From DAOMNN01 sp035443825 (lineage in GTDB: Bacteria; Pseudomonadota; Gammaproteobacteria; Burkholderiales; Rhodocyclaceae): a stretch of DNA of 64,000 nt. Shown piece after piece: positions 29,012 through 38,709 of this stretch. The notes under the pieces were generated by a model, which ran no database searches, was not told the DNA's origin, and saw only the letters and a program-made list of their open reading frames with translations. The stretch spans positions 6,116-70,115 of the forward strand of contig DAOMNN010000008.1 of assembly GCA_035443825.1 (NCBI GenBank). Direction: 5' to 3'. Position 1 is the first letter of the stretch, and the number at the start of each line of letters is the position of its first letter. A program made the translations under genes and the position numbers.

Positions 29012-30391
29012 TCAGGCGCGACGCCAGGTCGTGCCCTGGCCCGTATCCTCGAGCACGATTCCGGCCTCCAGCAGTTCCGCACGGATCCGGTCAGCCTCGG
29101 CGAAATCGCGGGTCTTCTTCGCAGCCGCGCGCAATGCGATGCTCGCCTCGATCGACGCGGCATCCGGCCCCTGCTCAGATCCGCCGGCCTGCAAGAAAGC
29201 GGCCGGATTGCGTTGCAGCAGTCCGAGCAGCCCGGCGAGACCCTTGAGCTGGGCAGCCATCGCCGCGGAACCGGATCGGTTCGTCTCGCTGGCCAGCTCG
29301 AACAGGACGGCCATTGCTTCCGCGGTGTTGAAGTCATCGTCCATCGCGGCTTTGAAGCGCACGGCGTACTCCTCGCTCCACGTGACCTGCGCATCTGCAG
29401 GCGGCACGTTCTTCAGTGCGGTGTAAAGTCGAGTCAGCGCGTGGCGGGCGTCATCCAGATGCGCATCCGAATAGTTGAGCGGACTGCGGTAATGCGCCCG
29501 CAGGATGAAAAAGCGCACCACCTCCGGGTCGTAGCTGGACAGCACCTCGCGGATGGTGAAGAAGTTGCCCAGCGATTTGGACATCTTCTCGTCGTCGACC
29601 CGTACGAAACCATTGTGCATCCAGTAGTTGACGAATGTATGTCCATGGGCGCCCTCGGACTGCGCGATCTCGTTCTCATGGTGCGGAAACTGGAGGTCCT
29701 GCCCGCCACCGTGGATGTCGAAGTGGTTTCCAAGGAGATCGGAACTCATCGCCGAGCATTCGATATGCCAACCCGGGCGTCCCTGACCCCATGGCGACTG
29801 CCACTTCACCTCGTTCGGCTCCTCATCGCGTGCATGCTTCCACAGCACGAAATCGAGGGGGTCACGCTTGTCGCTTGCGACGTCGACGCGCTCGCCTGCG
29901 CGCAACTCGTCGAGGGATTTTCCGGACAGCTTACCGTAGCCCTCGAACTTCCGCACTGCGTAGCACACGTCCCTGTTGTCCGCGATGTAGGCCAGGCCCT
30001 TTTCCGTCAATCGGGAGATGATCGACTGCATCCGGTCTACGTAGTCGGTCGCACGCGGTTCATGATCGGGGCGCAGCACGCCCAGTGCGTCTGCATCCTC
30101 GTGCATCGCTTCGATGAAACGATCGGTCAGCGTGCGGATCGATTCGCCATTGTCCTGGGCGCGCTTGATGATCTTGTCGTCGATGTCGGTAATGTTGCGG
30201 ACGTAGGTCACGTCGTAACCGCTCGCCTTGAGCCAGCGGGTCACCATGTCGAATACCACCATTACCCGGGCATGACCGAGGTGGCAATAGTCGTAAACCG
30301 TCATGCCGCACACGTACATCCGGACCTTGCCCGGTTCGATCGGCTGAAAGGCTTCCTTGCTGCGTGTCAAGGTGTTGTGAATAGTGAGCAT
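29012..30391 (-). CDS. cysS: Cysteinyl-tRNA synthetase
   Basis: 459 residues from ATG 30391. Class I synthetase with zinc cysteine in YVCGMTVYD, the HIGH-type motif CHLGHARV, the WHIECSAM zinc region and KMSKSLGNF. It charges tRNA-Cys. The start at MLTIHNTLTRSKE matches family proteins. Convergent with dnaJ (45 bp), divergent from the cyclophilin pair. Confidence 0.97.
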   Translation of the reverse strand: MLTIHNTLTRSKEAFQPIEPGKVRMYVCGMTVYDYCHLGHARVMVVFDMVTRWLKASGYDVTYVRNITDIDDKIIKRAQDNGESIRTLTDRFIEAMHEDADALGVLRPDHEPRATDYVDRMQSIISRLTEKGLAYIADNRDVCYAVRKFEGYGKLSGKSLDELRAGERVDVASDKRDPLDFVLWKHARDEEPNEVKWQSPWGQGRPGWHIECSAMSSDLLGNHFDIHGGGQDLQFPHHENEIAQSEGAHGHTFVNYWMHNGFVRVDDEKMSKSLGNFFTIREVLSSYDPEVVRFFILRAHYRSPLNYSDAHLDDARHALTRLYTALKNVPPADAQVTWSEEYAVRFKAAMDDDFNTAEAMAVLFELASETNRSGSAAMAAQLKGLAGLLGLLQRNPAAFLQAGGSEQGPDAASIEASIALRAAAKKTRDFAEADRIRAELLEAGIVLEDTGQGTTWRRA

Positions 30392-30699
30392 GGGGCACCC
30401 GATAAACGACCAGTTCGACCGGACGGTCGCGCCATCCGATCCGGAATCTCGCTCCCGACCGCGATCGAGCGCATTCATTGAATGCATGCTGGGCTCTTGC
30501 TAGAATCGGGCAGCTAAAAAGCTCGTTCCTGAAGGCGAGCGATGATAGCACACCCGACGGCAGCGTTTCCCCGGTACATGCGGAGCGGGTACATCGCCCT
30601 GAAACCGCGGCCGTTGAATGCGTCCCGACACGACTCGCCGACTACGCGGACCGTTACCCGCGTCCATTCCTTCACCCATATCAACCCGGGAATCTCATC
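30392..30699. other. cysS-ppiA divergent intergenic region
   Basis: 308 bp without a confident gene. It contains a rightward sigma-70-like promoter at 30478-30506 and a leader of about 190 nt before ppiA. No hairpin with a T-run or known riboswitch was recognised. Confidence 0.5.
30478..30506 (+). promoter_or_regulatory. Predicted sigma-70 promoter for the cyclophilin genes
   Basis: TTGAAT (30478-30483), 17-bp spacer, TAGAAT (30501-30506). Both boxes keep most consensus positions. The first gene downstream in this direction is the exported cyclophilin at 30700. Confidence 0.45.
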
Positions 30700-31281
30700 A
30701 TGAAGCACCTGCTTGCCGCCCTGCTCCTGTTCGCCTCGATCGGAAATCTCCACGCGACCAACCCGGTCGTCGAGATCCGGACCAATCAGGGGGTAATCAC
30801 CATCGAACTGTTCGAAAGGGATGCACCGAAGTCCGTCGGCAATTTCCTGGAGTATGTCCGTACCGGCTACTACGACGGTACGGTATTCCACCGCGTGATC
30901 GACGGATTCATGATCCAGGGCGGCGGCTTCGACACGCAGATGCGGCAGAAACCCACCCTGACTCCGATCGAAAACGAAGCGCGCAACGGTTTGCGCAACG
31001 AGCAGGGAACGATCGCAATGGCACGCACGCGCGACCCGCACTCCGCCTCCAGCCAGTTCTTCATCAATCTGGTGGACAATCGCCCGCTCGACTACCCTTC
31101 GAATGACGGCTGGGGTTATGCCGTTTTCGGCAAGGTCAGCGGCGGCTTCGACGTGGTGCAGAAGATCGGCCGCGTCCCGACCGGCACGGTCGGCCCATTC
31201 CAGAACACACCGACCTCACCGGTCGTGATTGAATCCGTGCGACTGGTCGAGGCGCAAGCTACCGACCCGAGCACCCGCTGA
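30700..31281 (+). CDS. ppiA: Periplasmic cyclophilin-type peptidyl-prolyl isomerase
   Basis: 193 residues: signal peptide (1-19, ending LHA), then a cyclophilin domain with VFHRVIDGFMIQGGGF (catalytic Arg), NEQGTIAMAR and SQFFINLVDN. It speeds proline cis-trans isomerisation of exported proteins. It lies 20 bp before a signal-less paralogue, the usual ppiA/ppiB pair separated by location. Confidence 0.9.
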   Translation: MKHLLAALLLFASIGNLHATNPVVEIRTNQGVITIELFERDAPKSVGNFLEYVRTGYYDGTVFHRVIDGFMIQGGGFDTQMRQKPTLTPIENEARNGLRNEQGTIAMARTRDPHSASSQFFINLVDNRPLDYPSNDGWGYAVFGKVSGGFDVVQKIGRVPTGTVGPFQNTPTSPVVIESVRLVEAQATDPSTR

Positions 31282-31301
31282 TCATTTCCAAGGAGTCCCT
31301 C

Positions 31302-31796
31302 ATGGCAGTCAAATTGCACACCACGCTTGGCGTTATCACCATCGAACTCGACGCCGACAAGGCACCTGAAACAGTCAGGAATTTTCTCGCCTACGTCGAG
31401 TCGGGTCACTACGACAACACCGTGTTCCACCGCGTGATCGACGGATTCATGATCCAGGGCGGCGGCTTCGAGCCAGGGCTGAAGCAGAAGCCGACCGGCG
31501 AGCCGATCAAGAACGAGGCTGACAACGGATTGAAGAATCTTGCCGGGACAATTGCAATGGCGCGCACCCAGGCGCCCCACTCGGCAACGGCACAGTTCTT
31601 CATCAATGTCGCCGACAATGATTTCCTGAACTTCCGCTCGCCCGACATGCAGGGCTGGGGCTATTGTGTATTCGGCAAGGTGACCGAGGGCACGGATGTT
31701 GTCGACCAGATCCGCGCGGTACGCACCGGATCCAGCGGCTTCCATCAGGACGTTCCGGTCGAGGACGTGGTCATCGAGCGCGCCGAGGTCGTCTGA
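31302..31796 (+). CDS. ppiB: Cytoplasmic cyclophilin-type peptidyl-prolyl isomerase
   Basis: 164 residues, no signal peptide. Cyclophilin motifs VFHRVIDGFMIQGGGF, GTIAMARTQAPHSATAQFFI and GWGYCVFGKV. It is a tandem paralogue of the upstream exported enzyme; a 47-bp segment (31425-31471) is identical in DNA to 30886-30932. AAGGAG precedes its ATG. lpxH follows after 43 bp. Confidence 0.93.
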   Translation: MAVKLHTTLGVITIELDADKAPETVRNFLAYVESGHYDNTVFHRVIDGFMIQGGGFEPGLKQKPTGEPIKNEADNGLKNLAGTIAMARTQAPHSATAQFFINVADNDFLNFRSPDMQGWGYCVFGKVTEGTDVVDQIRAVRTGSSGFHQDVPVEDVVIERAEVV

Positions 31797-31839
31797 GCCC
31801 TCGGGACAGACAGCCGATCCGTAGCGGGCGCCCCTCCGG

Positions 31840-32595
31840 ATGCGCATTCTCTTCATCTCGGATCTGCACCTGAGCGAAGAAAGGCCCGAAACCATCCGGG
31901 CTTTCCTTGCCTTTCTCGGCGGGCCCGCACGACAGGCCTCCGCCTTGTACATCCTGGGGGACCTGTTCGAGTACTGGGCCGGCGACGATGACGATTCGCC
32001 ATTCAATGGCCTGGTCGCGGACGCATTGCGCGCACTCGCCGAAAGCGGCGTCCATGTGTACTTCATCGCGGGGAACCGGGATTTCCTCTTGGGTGATCAG
32101 TTCGCGGCGCAGGCGGGTCTGACCCTGCTCCCCGATCCGTCCGAGATCGTGCTCGACGATAACGTCACCGTGCTTGTCAGCCATGGTGATGCGCTGTGTA
32201 CGGACGACACCGCCTACCAGCAATACCGGGCGCAGGTTCGGGACGATGCTTGGCAACGCAGATTCCTCGCACAACCGCTTGTCGAGCGCAAGGCCATCAT
32301 CGAGGAACTTCGGCAACGGAGCGCGCTCGCAAAGCGCGACAAAGCGGTCGAGATCATGGACGTCAATGCAGACGCCGTTGCCCGGCTGCTACGTCAGCAC
32401 AACTATCCCCTACTGATTCACGGTCACACGCACCGCCCCGCGCGGCATCTTCACCTGATCGACGGAAAGCATTGCGAACGCTGGGTCCTGTCGGACTGGC
32501 ACGACGATGCCCCCTATCTCATCTGGGATGGTGCCGGCATCGAAGCACGGCGTTTCCGACCACCCGCGAACACGATCGGAGCAACGCCGGACTGA
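31840..32595 (+). CDS. lpxH: UDP-2,3-diacylglucosamine diphosphatase LpxH
   Basis: 251 residues. Calcineurin-like metallophosphoesterase with metal ligands in SDLHL, GDLFEYWAGDD, GNRDF, VSHGDALC and HGHTHRP. It makes lipid X in lipid A synthesis at the inner membrane face, confirming a Gram-negative host. The tail after about residue 237 is family-variable. Confidence 0.94.
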   Translation: MRILFISDLHLSEERPETIRAFLAFLGGPARQASALYILGDLFEYWAGDDDDSPFNGLVADALRALAESGVHVYFIAGNRDFLLGDQFAAQAGLTLLPDPSEIVLDDNVTVLVSHGDALCTDDTAYQQYRAQVRDDAWQRRFLAQPLVERKAIIEELRQRSALAKRDKAVEIMDVNADAVARLLRQHNYPLLIHGHTHRPARHLHLIDGKHCERWVLSDWHDDAPYLIWDGAGIEARRFRPPANTIGATPD

Positions 32596-32634
32596 CCGCC
32601 CCGGCGGCGTCGACAGGACGCGAAACTTGCGGCC

Positions 32635-33804
32635 TCAGGCGGCAAGTCCTCTTGCCAGATCGTCCCGGATGTCCGCGAATGTCTCCAACCCGACCGCAAT
32701 ACGCAGCAGGCCTTCGCCGATGCCCGCGGCTGCGCGGGCATCGGCGGAAAGGCGCCCGTGCGTGGTCGAAGCCGGATGCGTGATGGTCGTTCGGGTATCT
32801 CCCAGGTTGGCGGTGATCGAGATCATGCGCGTCGCATCGACGACACGCCATGCCTCCTCACGTCCACCCTTGACCTCGAAGCTGACGATTGCGCCTCCCA
32901 GCTTCTGCTGACGCATCGCCAGGTCATGCTGCCTATGCGAAGCAAGTCCAGGATAATGCACCCGCACCACACCTGCCTGTGCTTCGAGCCACTGCGCCAG
33001 CAAGAGCGCACTAGCCGACTGTGCCTGCATCCTGATCGAAAGCGTCTCGAGCCCCTTCAGAATCACCCATGCATTGAACGGCGAAATGCACGGGCCGGCC
33101 GTGCGCAGAAACTTGAACACCTCGTCCATGACCGGCCGGGCGCCTACGACCGCGCCTCCGAGCACACGTCCCTGCCCATCCAGATACTTGGTTGCGGAAT
33201 GAATGATCACGTCCGCGCCCAGGTCAAGCGGCCGCTGCAGGGCTGGTGTGCAGAAACAATTGTCGACCGCCAGAAGCGCGCCCGCTTCATGCGCGATGGC
33301 TGCCACTGCTGCGATGTCGACCACTTCGGTGAGCGGATTGGATGGCGTCTCGACGAAGATCAGTCGGGTTTGCGGGCAGATTGCCCTCCGATAGGCGCTC
33401 AGGTCCGTCGCCGACACGAAGGTCGTTTCAATGCCGAACTTCGAGAGAATGCCGCCGAACAACTGCTGTGTCGCGCCGAACAAGCCCAGTGACGCAATGA
33501 TGTGGTCGCCCGCCTTCATCGTTGCCATGACCAGCGCAAGAATGGCGGACATACCCGAAGCCGTTGCGATGCACGCCTCGCCTCCCTCCAGGGCCGCGAG
33601 ACGATCCTGCATCATCGTGACGGTCGGGTTCGAAAAGCGCGCATAGACGTTGCCCTCTTCCTCACCCGAAAACCGGGCCGCTGCCTGCGCTGCATTCTCG
33701 AACACGAAGCTCGAGGTAAGAAACAGTGCCTCGCTGTGCTCGTTGAACTGACTGCGCAAGGTCCCGGAGCGAACCGAGAGCGTATCGAAATCGGGCGGAA
33801 TCAT
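32635..33804 (-). CDS. metZ: O-succinylhomoserine sulfhydrylase
   Basis: 389 residues. PLP-dependent Cys/Met metabolism family with Schiff-base lysine in HSATKYLDGQGRVLGGA. MetZ makes homocysteine directly from O-succinylhomoserine and sulfide. The family also includes MetB and MetY, but position right after purF is characteristic of metZ in beta- and gammaproteobacteria. Its ATG shares one base with the purF stop (33804). Confidence 0.92.
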   Translation of the reverse strand: MIPPDFDTLSVRSGTLRSQFNEHSEALFLTSSFVFENAAQAAARFSGEEEGNVYARFSNPTVTMMQDRLAALEGGEACIATASGMSAILALVMATMKAGDHIIASLGLFGATQQLFGGILSKFGIETTFVSATDLSAYRRAICPQTRLIFVETPSNPLTEVVDIAAVAAIAHEAGALLAVDNCFCTPALQRPLDLGADVIIHSATKYLDGQGRVLGGAVVGARPVMDEVFKFLRTAGPCISPFNAWVILKGLETLSIRMQAQSASALLLAQWLEAQAGVVRVHYPGLASHRQHDLAMRQQKLGGAIVSFEVKGGREEAWRVVDATRMISITANLGDTRTTITHPASTTHGRLSADARAAAGIGEGLLRIAVGLETFADIRDDLARGLAA

Positions 33805-35330
33805 CAGTTCTCGTCACCCACCACCAGGTTCAGATCGAGTTGGGCATCATTGCCCTCATCGCCCGAAGCGCCTTTCTCACCACGCAGACTCTCGACACTG
33901 AAGAGGTATTCATCGGTAATGTCGCCGGTGACATAGACACCGTCGAAGCAGGAGGTCTCGAAGAAGTTGATCGCGGGGTTCAGTGCGCGCACCGCCGCCT
34001 TGAGGTCATCGAGGTCCTGGTAGATCAGCCCGTCGGCTCCGATCTCACGGCAGATCTCCCCCTCGTCGCGCCCGGCTGCGATCAGCTCACCACGCGTCGG
34101 CATATCGATGCCATAGACGTTGGCGTAGCGAACGGGCGGCGCTGCCGACGCCAGATACACTTTTTCCGCCCCCGCTTCACGCGCCATCATGACGATCTCC
34201 CGGCTGGTCGTACCGCGCACGATGGAATCGTCGACAAGAAGCACTTTCTTGCCCTTGAACTCCTGAGGAATCGTATTGAGCTTCTGTCGTACCGATCTGC
34301 GGCGAACCGACTGTCCGGGCATGATGAAGGTTCGGCCAATATATCGATTCTTCACGAAACCCTCGCGATACGGCAGGCCGAGACGATGAGCCATCTCCAT
34401 CGCGGAAGGGCGGCTCGAATCCGGAATCGGAATCACCACGTCGATGTCGAGCTGGGCACGTGTGCGCCGCAGCTTTTCGGCGAGGTACTCGCCCATCTTC
34501 ACCCGCGACTCGTAAACCGAAATGCCGTCGATTATCGAGTCCGGTCGCGCCAGGTACACATACTCGAACATGCAGGGGGCCTGAATCGTCTGCTGTGCGC
34601 ACTGACGGCTCCGGAAATTGCCCTCGGTATCGATCAGAATCGCCTCGCCGGGGGCGACATCGCGCAGCATCCTGTAACCAGTGACGTCGATCGCGACCGA
34701 TTCTGACGCAACCATCCATTCGGTTCCCTCGGGCGCTTCGTTGCGCCCCACCACCAGCGGCCGAATTCCGTGAGGATCGCGAAACGCAAGCAACCCATAG
34801 CCCGAGATCATCACGACCGCGGCATATGCGCCACGGCAACGTCGATGCACGTTCGCGACCGCCCGGAATACCGCCTCCGCATCGAGCTTGAATCCGTTGC
34901 TCGCCGCCTGCAACTCGTGGGCCAGGACGTTGAGCAGGACTTCGGAGTCGGAATTGGTGTTTATGTGGCGCAGATCGGATAAGAAGATCTCTCGCTTGAG
35001 TTCTTCTGCATTGGTGAGATTCCCGTTGTGCGCCAGAAGCAGGCCGAAGGGCGAATTCACATAGAAGGGTTGGGCCTCGGCCGGATTGCACGCCGATCCG
35101 GCGGTCGGATAGCGTACGTGCCCGATTCCCCAGTTCCCGACCAGATTGCGCATGTTCCGGGTCCTGAACACGTCGCGCACCAGACCCGGTCCCTTGTGGA
35201 GAAAGTACCGCCCACTTTCCGACGTGGCAATTCCCGCGGCATCCTGTCCACGGTGCTGCAGCACCTGGAGACCATCGTAGAGCAACTGATTGACCGGGGT
35301 TGTCGACACCACCCCTATGATTCCGCACAT
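33804..35330 (-). CDS. purF: Amidophosphoribosyltransferase
   Basis: 508 residues from ATG 35330. After Met removal Cys2 in MCGIIGVV is the N-terminal glutaminase nucleophile; the C-terminal half is a phosphoribosyltransferase with VLLVDDSIVRGTTSREIV. It makes phosphoribosylamine, the first committed purine step. It follows cvpA by 11 bp, the conserved cvpA-purF pairing. Confidence 0.97.
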   Translation of the reverse strand: MCGIIGVVSTTPVNQLLYDGLQVLQHRGQDAAGIATSESGRYFLHKGPGLVRDVFRTRNMRNLVGNWGIGHVRYPTAGSACNPAEAQPFYVNSPFGLLLAHNGNLTNAEELKREIFLSDLRHINTNSDSEVLLNVLAHELQAASNGFKLDAEAVFRAVANVHRRCRGAYAAVVMISGYGLLAFRDPHGIRPLVVGRNEAPEGTEWMVASESVAIDVTGYRMLRDVAPGEAILIDTEGNFRSRQCAQQTIQAPCMFEYVYLARPDSIIDGISVYESRVKMGEYLAEKLRRTRAQLDIDVVIPIPDSSRPSAMEMAHRLGLPYREGFVKNRYIGRTFIMPGQSVRRRSVRQKLNTIPQEFKGKKVLLVDDSIVRGTTSREIVMMAREAGAEKVYLASAAPPVRYANVYGIDMPTRGELIAAGRDEGEICREIGADGLIYQDLDDLKAAVRALNPAINFFETSCFDGVYVTGDITDEYLFSVESLRGEKGASGDEGNDAQLDLNLVVGDEN

Positions 35331-35341
35331 GGGATTAACGC

Positions 35342-35833
35342 CTATCTGAAACGAATCCTGTCGGCCACCGCATCGGGCAGCCATGGTTTGGCGGCTACCA
35401 CCGCCGTTTCCAAGGGCGCTGCGAACAGGGAATCAGCCCACCAGGGCTCACGCACCACACCCGTCATGCCACCCACCAGTACGAGCACAAAAGCAATCGC
35501 CACACCCCGCGCCACACCGAACAAGGTGCCGAAGAGTCGATCTGCCGGCCCCAATCCCGCCGCGCGCAGCAACTCTCGCAGGAGGAACCTGAGTACCGCT
35601 GCAAGCAATAGTACGCCTACGAAGATCAGCGCAAAACCGGCAACCTGCCGCCACGCGGGTTCGCTTATCAGGTCGGCGAACAGTTTCGCGGCTTCACCCG
35701 CATACAGCCAGGCGGCACCCAGTGCCACGACCCAGGCCAGCAGGGCTATCACCTCGCTTACCAGGCCCCTCCACATCCCCACGGCTGCCGAAAGCACAAG
35801 CAGCCCCAGAAAGATGTAATCGAACACCGTCAT
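35342..35833 (-). CDS. cvpA: CvpA family membrane protein
   Basis: 163 residues with four hydrophobic segments (about 5-25, 28-47, 62-85, 102-122), including DYIFLGLLVLSAAVGMWRGL. CvpA is an inner-membrane protein needed for colicin V production in E. coli and linked to envelope stress; the molecular role is unclear. It is always found next to purF in these organisms. Confidence 0.92.
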   Translation of the reverse strand: MTVFDYIFLGLLVLSAAVGMWRGLVSEVIALLAWVVALGAAWLYAGEAAKLFADLISEPAWRQVAGFALIFVGVLLLAAVLRFLLRELLRAAGLGPADRLFGTLFGVARGVAIAFVLVLVGGMTGVVREPWWADSLFAAPLETAVVAAKPWLPDAVADRIRFR

Positions 35834-35841
35834 CGTGGCGA

Positions 35842-36534
35842 TCAGCGCGACGTAACGACACCATCTATTCCCGCGGATGCCAACGCTTCAGCCGCCTTCT
35901 GCGCATCGTCACGCGTCGCATAGGGACCCACCCGAACGCGCGTCACCGTCCCGGCCGCCTCCGTATAGGCAGCATAACCCCGCGCCTTGAGGTCCGCGCT
36001 GAAAGTTACGGCTTTTCCTGCATCACCAAATGCGCCAACCTGGACCACGAAGCCCTTGGTCTCGACCGTGGCGCCCCCTGTCCGGCCCTCCAGAATAGCC
36101 TTGACGCGCGCGGCCTCGTCGTCGGGTGTCGCCGCCGAACTCGCCGGTCGAGGGGGGGTGGCGGGTGCCGCGTCTGCCGGCCGCGGTGGCTGCGATTTCG
36201 CCGGAGTAGGCCCCTGCTCGGACGGTGCGACCGTGGCGACCGGGGGAACGGCGGGAGCCTCAGCCTGAGGGCCCGCGCCGGTCGCTGGCGGCTGCTCCTG
36301 CGGTGCAGGGGCGATTCCGACATCGGCGACTGCGGGACGTCCGGCGATCGGCCGCGCCTGGCGACTGTCCGCATCACGATCCGGAATGCTCACCTCGATG
36401 TCGCGCACAGGCGCTTGCGGTTCGCTGTCCATGATCATCGGCAGAATGATCGCCGCTAGCAATGCCAGCGCAGCCGCGCCAACCAGACGTCGCCGGGAAC
36501 GCTTCTTGAATTCAAGGTTGTCGTTGTCCGCCAC
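35842..36534 (-). CDS. SPOR-domain cell division protein (DedD-like)
   Basis: 230 residues if the GTG at 36534 is used, giving VADNDNLEFKKRSRRRLVGA; an ATG at 36564 would overlap folC by 29 bp. One membrane helix (about 18-37), a Pro/Ala-rich periplasmic linker (40-150) and a C-terminal SPOR domain starting FVVQVGAFGDAGKA. SPOR domains bind denuded septal peptidoglycan. Located folC-this-cvpA, the usual position of dedD. Confidence 0.85.
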   Translation of the reverse strand: MADNDNLEFKKRSRRRLVGAAALALLAAIILPMIMDSEPQAPVRDIEVSIPDRDADSRQARPIAGRPAVADVGIAPAPQEQPPATGAGPQAEAPAVPPVATVAPSEQGPTPAKSQPPRPADAAPATPPRPASSAATPDDEAARVKAILEGRTGGATVETKGFVVQVGAFGDAGKAVTFSADLKARGYAAYTEAAGTVTRVRVGPYATRDDAQKAAEALASAGIDGVVTSR

Positions 36535-36535
36535 G

Positions 36536-37825
36536 CTAGGGCCTCGCTCCTGCCAGCACATCACCCACGGTCACGAAGGAACCGAAGGCCACAATTCTAT
36601 CACTCTCGCCAGCGTTCACCCGCGCCGCAGCAAAGGCTTCAACGGGACTATCAAAGCACTCGACCGCCTCGGTGATTCCGGCACGTTCGAGGCGTGCGCG
36701 CAAAGCCTCGGCCGAGAGCCCGCGGGGTCCCGGAAGCGACGCAAGCAGCCAGTGATCGATCCGATTTCGCAGCAGTGACGCGATCCCCTCCACGTCCTTG
36801 TCGCCGAAGGCGCCGAAAACCGCCCACGTTTCGGGATAGAACCCCATATTCGAGAGATTCTCGGCGAGGACGCCCGCTGCCTGGGGATTGTGTGCCACAT
36901 CCAGCACCACCGCAGGCTTGCCCGGCAGGACTTGAAACCTGCCCGGAAGCTCGACCATCATCAGACCCTGGCGCACAGCCTGCATCGACACGGGAATCCG
37001 CTCCCGGAGCAGTTCGAGCGCGGCCAGCACTGCCGAAGCGTTGAGCAACTGATTGGCCCCGCGCAAGGCCGGATAGGCCAACCCGCCGCGACGTAGCAAC
37101 TTCCCCCGCGCGGGGACGTCCTGATAGCGCCAGAAGCCCCATTGCTGCCGGTCACCACCGAATCCGAAATCCCGCCCACTCACCCAAAGTTGCGCGCCTA
37201 TCCCTGCAGCGTGTGCAAGCAGACTCGCAGGCGGTTGCGGATCGCCACAGATCGCCGGTTTGCCTGAGCGGAAGATGCCGGCCTTCTCGAAGCCGATCTG
37301 CTCACGCGTACTCCCCAGGAAATCCATGTGATCGAGGGCGATGCTGGTCACGATCGAACAGTCCGGCTCGATCGCATTGACTGCATCCAGCCGTCCGCCG
37401 AGACCGACCTCCAGAATGATCACGTCAAGCGGTTGGCGACAGAAGATGTCCCACGCCGCCAGCGTGCCATGCTCGAAATAGGTCAGATCGACATTCTGGC
37501 GCGCCTGCTCGACCGTATCGAACGCACTGACCATGCGCGCCTCGTCAATCTCGCGCCCGTCGATGCGCACGCGCTCGGTGTAGCGCACCAGATGAGGGGA
37601 AGTGTAGACGCCGACCCGAAAGCCAGCCGCGCCGAGAATGGATTCGAGCATGGCGCACACCGAACCCTTGCCGTTGGTCCCGCCCACGCTAATGACCACG
37701 GCCTCGGACCGTGCGGCAAGTCGCGCGAGCACGGCCTGTACCCGATCAAGTCCGAGCCTGATCCGGGCACCGTGGCGCGCCTCGAGTAGCGCCAGCCACC
37801 CTTCCAGGCTGCTCGGGCGGGACAT
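36536..37825 (-). CDS. folC: Bifunctional folylpolyglutamate/dihydrofolate synthase
   Basis: 429 residues from ATG 37825; a TTG six codons upstream is also open. Mur-ligase fold with P-loop GGTNGKGSVCAM, EVGLGGRLDAVN and DVAHNPQAAGVL. It adds glutamate to dihydropteroate and folates. The stop lies one base before the GTG start of the SPOR gene. Confidence 0.96.
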   Translation of the reverse strand: MSRPSSLEGWLALLEARHGARIRLGLDRVQAVLARLAARSEAVVISVGGTNGKGSVCAMLESILGAAGFRVGVYTSPHLVRYTERVRIDGREIDEARMVSAFDTVEQARQNVDLTYFEHGTLAAWDIFCRQPLDVIILEVGLGGRLDAVNAIEPDCSIVTSIALDHMDFLGSTREQIGFEKAGIFRSGKPAICGDPQPPASLLAHAAGIGAQLWVSGRDFGFGGDRQQWGFWRYQDVPARGKLLRRGGLAYPALRGANQLLNASAVLAALELLRERIPVSMQAVRQGLMMVELPGRFQVLPGKPAVVLDVAHNPQAAGVLAENLSNMGFYPETWAVFGAFGDKDVEGIASLLRNRIDHWLLASLPGPRGLSAEALRARLERAGITEAVECFDSPVEAFAAARVNAGESDRIVAFGSFVTVGDVLAGARP

Positions 37826-37839
37826 CCGTGGCCCTCCGG

Positions 37840-38709
37840 TCAAGCTTCGACTGTCGCCTGACGGGTCAACAGACCGATCAGCATCGCAAGCCTGTCACGC
37901 AGTTGGCGGCGGTCGACGATCAAGTCGATCGCGCCTTTTTCCAGGAGAAACTCCGCGCGCTGGAACCCGTCCGGCAGTGTTTCGCGGACCGTCTGCTCAA
38001 TCACGCGCGGACCGGCGAAACCAATCAGCGCACCCGGCTCGGCGATGACCACGTCCCCCATGAAGGCAAAGCTCGCGGACACCCCGCCCATCGTCGGATC
38101 GGTCAGGATGGTTATGAAAGGAAGCTTGCGCCTGGCCAGACGCGTGATGCCGGCCGTCGTCTTGGCCATCTGCATCAGCGAGAAAAGGCCCTCCTGCATT
38201 CGCGCGCCACCTGTCGCGGTAATGCAGATGAAAGGTAGGCGCTGCTCCTCGGCAACGCGCACGCCACGCATGAAGCGCTCGCCCACGACCGACCCCATCG
38301 ACCCGCCCAGAAACTCGAACTCGAAACACGCGACGACGACCGAAGTGCCATGAATGGCCCCCTGCATGACCACGAGTGCGTCGGCTTCTCCGGTCTCATT
38401 CGTCGCAGCCGAAAGTCGCTCGCTATACTTGCGCGAATCCTTGAACTTCAGCGGATCGACTGGAACCACCGACGCTCCGATCTCGCTCTGTCCGTCAGGA
38501 TCCAGCAGAAGTTCGAGCCGCGCACGCGCGCGCAGGCGCTGGTGATGACCGCATTTCGGACAGACTGCCTGATTGCTCTCCAGGTCCGATCGGTAGAGCA
38601 CCGCCTCGCATGACGGGCACTTGCTCCACAGCCCCTCCGGGATTGACTTGCGTACCGGGGATTCGCCTTTCTTGATACGTGGCGGGAGGAGCTTCTTGAG
38701 CCAACTCAT
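37840..38709 (-). CDS. accD: Acetyl-CoA carboxylase carboxyltransferase subunit beta
   Basis: 289 residues. N-terminal zinc ribbon with CPSC (31-34) and CPKCGHH (about 50-53), followed by the crotonase-like carboxyltransferase domain with TATGGARMQEGLFSLMQM and LTDPTMGGVSASFA. With AccA it transfers CO2 from biotin to acetyl-CoA to make malonyl-CoA. ATGA overlap with trpA (38706-38709). Confidence 0.98.
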   Translation of the reverse strand: MSWLKKLLPPRIKKGESPVRKSIPEGLWSKCPSCEAVLYRSDLESNQAVCPKCGHHQRLRARARLELLLDPDGQSEIGASVVPVDPLKFKDSRKYSERLSAATNETGEADALVVMQGAIHGTSVVVACFEFEFLGGSMGSVVGERFMRGVRVAEEQRLPFICITATGGARMQEGLFSLMQMAKTTAGITRLARRKLPFITILTDPTMGGVSASFAFMGDVVIAEPGALIGFAGPRVIEQTVRETLPDGFQRAEFLLEKGAIDLIVDRRQLRDRLAMLIGLLTRQATVEA

